NCBI RefSeq assembly: GCF_013106755.1
Contig: NZ_WHPF01000004.1
Coordinates: 186,001-250,000 of the forward strand
Direction: 5' to 3'
Origin: Limnovirga soli
GTDB lineage: Bacteria > Bacteroidota > Bacteroidia > Chitinophagales > Chitinophagaceae
DNA: 64,000 nt
The notes under the pieces are model-generated. The model was not told where the DNA came from. It did no database searches and worked only from the letters and a program-made list of their open reading frames with translations. Both the position numbers and the translations under genes were made by a program. This document shows, one piece after another, positions 62,898 to 64,000 of the stretch. How positions within the stretch are numbered: position 1 is the stretch's first letter; each line of letters opens with the position of its first letter.

Positions 62898-63809
62898 ATG
62901 AAAATTAGACTTTTAGTATCGATTTTAGCATTTGCACAAATTGTTTTTGCACAGACAGATAAACTCTCAAAAGTATCAGGTACAAAATGCAGCTTAGTTG
63001 CGCCAAGTGGTTTTGTTGCAGCAACAAGTTTTAGTGGTTTTCAAAATATTAAAAATGGTGCATCTATAGTAATTAACGAACTTCCAACACCTTATCAATC
63101 TCTTGTTGAAGGCTTTACAGCAGAAGCTTTAAAATCAAAAGGTATGATTCTGGTAAAGAAAGAAACTATTGACTTCAATGGCGCAAAGGCTACACTAATA
63201 AATCTTACCCAATCAGCCAATGGGACGACTTACTTAAAACAGATGCTGGTTTTTGGAGACACAAAAAATACTGTTATAGTAAATGGCATATATCCAGAAG
63301 CGTCAAAAGAAATTGGTGCAAAAATTAAGGAGGCTTTATTATCGACTGTTTATTCCAATTCGCAAACTGATAAGCCACTTGAGGCTTCAACTTTTGGAAT
63401 TGACGTTAAGGATACAGATTTCAAACTTCTAAAAAATATGTCAGGTAGTTTTCTTTACTCTACTGATGGAAAATTTCCTTCTGAAAAGCCAACTTTAATT
63501 GTGGGTAACTCTATAGCAAAAATTGCTAGCCAAAATCAAAAGAAATATTCGGAAGAGAGACTTAAAAAACTTCCTGGAGGAGAACTTAGTGTTATCAAGG
63601 AAATTAAAGAAATATCCGTTGACAATTTAAAAGGCTATGAGATTGTTGCTGATGGAAAAACAAAGGATGATAAGCCTGTATTAGTGTATCAAGTAATGCT
63701 CTTTAATGACAAAGGAGACTATTACATAATTGTTGGGCAAGCCAAAGATGAGTTTCAGAAAAATTTGGCGGCATTCCAAAAAATTACCCAAACATTCAAA
63801 CGCATGTAG
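62898..63809 (+). CDS. Secreted protein of unknown function
   Basis: 303 aa. Signal peptide ends QIVFAQ. Two similar halves are suggested: CSLVAPSGFVAATSFSGFQN ... LKQMLVFGDTKNTVIVNGIY and LVYQVMLFNDKGDYYIIVGQ with a final FQKITQTFKRM. This resembles the PsbP/DUF1795-like fold found in many periplasmic proteins. No catalytic motif was seen. It may be transcribed from a promoter between the palindrome cluster and 62898. Confidence 0.6.
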   Translation: MKIRLLVSILAFAQIVFAQTDKLSKVSGTKCSLVAPSGFVAATSFSGFQNIKNGASIVINELPTPYQSLVEGFTAEALKSKGMILVKKETIDFNGAKATLINLTQSANGTTYLKQMLVFGDTKNTVIVNGIYPEASKEIGAKIKEALLSTVYSNSQTDKPLEASTFGIDVKDTDFKLLKNMSGSFLYSTDGKFPSEKPTLIVGNSIAKIASQNQKKYSEERLKKLPGGELSVIKEIKEISVDNLKGYEIVADGKTKDDKPVLVYQVMLFNDKGDYYIIVGQAKDEFQKNLAAFQKITQTFKRM

Positions 63810-63952
63810 ACTAAACTGCTATCGACATAGTTTGACTGCTACTGTTGGTGTCCGCGTTGCGCTTCCGGTGGCGTCCCCGACAACGGTAAACGAAATTAAA
63901 CTTCCATAATCAATTTATTCGCTTCGGTAAAAGCCCAATAGATAATCCAACC

Positions 63953-63970
63953 GTACAAGTGAGTGACACA
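63953..63970 (+). repeat. Intergenic repeat family, copy Q
   Basis: ATCCAACC then GTACAAGTGAGTGACACA, a degenerate core, followed by ACGATGCTCC at the window edge. Confidence 0.65.
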
Positions 63971-64000
63971 ACGATGCTCCATAGCCATTCTATTGCTTGC

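Overview
The window is a chromosomal segment from a Bacteroidota bacterium, most likely family Chitinophagaceae. This rests on the AT-rich sequence, exported proteins with short signal peptides ending in AQ or SQ, a type IX secretion (T9SS) C-terminal sorting domain, Bacteroidota-type Rhs/YD-repeat proteins with the YYPFG signature, a CcmB/CcmC/CcmD-like cytochrome c maturation set, and an Nramp transporter fused to a universal stress domain. No tRNA, rRNA or CRISPR array was recognised.

Region 1 (1-10.8 kb) is a run of plus-strand genes for secreted and outer-membrane proteins: a partial SdrD_B-like protein, a decayed P-domain/lysyl-oxidase-like gene, a tail-fibre-like protein, a pappalysin-type (M43) metalloprotease, a beta-barrel, a protein sharing a TFRWTP domain with the tail-fibre-like protein, and an OmpA-family protein. 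They look like one cell-surface locus.

Region 2 (10.8-33.9 kb) is accessory. It opens with about 3.3 kb of mostly gene-free DNA holding a heavily decayed IS110-family transposase and a small pseudogene. A polymorphic-toxin locus follows: a coiled-coil/barrel protein, a 1389-aa SpvB/YD-like protein, a glutathione-peroxidase-like protein that lacks its catalytic residues, and a 1536-aa Rhs protein with a variable C-terminal tip and a putative immunity gene. Downstream are three orphan Rhs tips, each with a small partner gene. Each tip starts at the same 16-bp junction encoding YYPFG; one is on the plus strand and two are inverted. The set is flanked by IS66 fragments on one side and a tyrosine recombinase on the other. 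This tip reservoir is the best candidate for an undescribed system in the window. A DUF4143-type ATPase closes the region.

Region 3 (34.4-64 kb) is ordinary chromosome: a secreted GH13 enzyme, a PhyH dioxygenase divergent from an AraC regulator, a T9SS-sorted CBM/propeller protein, a methyltransferase, glutamate dehydrogenase, heme export/cytochrome c maturation genes, a hydrolase, small lipoproteins, a manganese transporter with its DtxR-family regulator and operator, a glucan phosphorylase-like enzyme, a Gfo/Idh/MocA oxidoreductase, and an ECF42-type sigma factor with its DGPF and VOC partners.

A short intergenic repeat (core GTACAAGAGTGCGACGCAAG, often with a GCCGGGTA box about 25-35 nt away) occurs about 17 times, mostly just beyond gene 3' ends. 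It is common in region 3, occurs twice in region 1, and was not seen between 9.1 and 34.4 kb, which supports region 2 being a later acquisition. A triple palindrome based on CGTGATAAATCACG occurs twice, about 50 kb apart.
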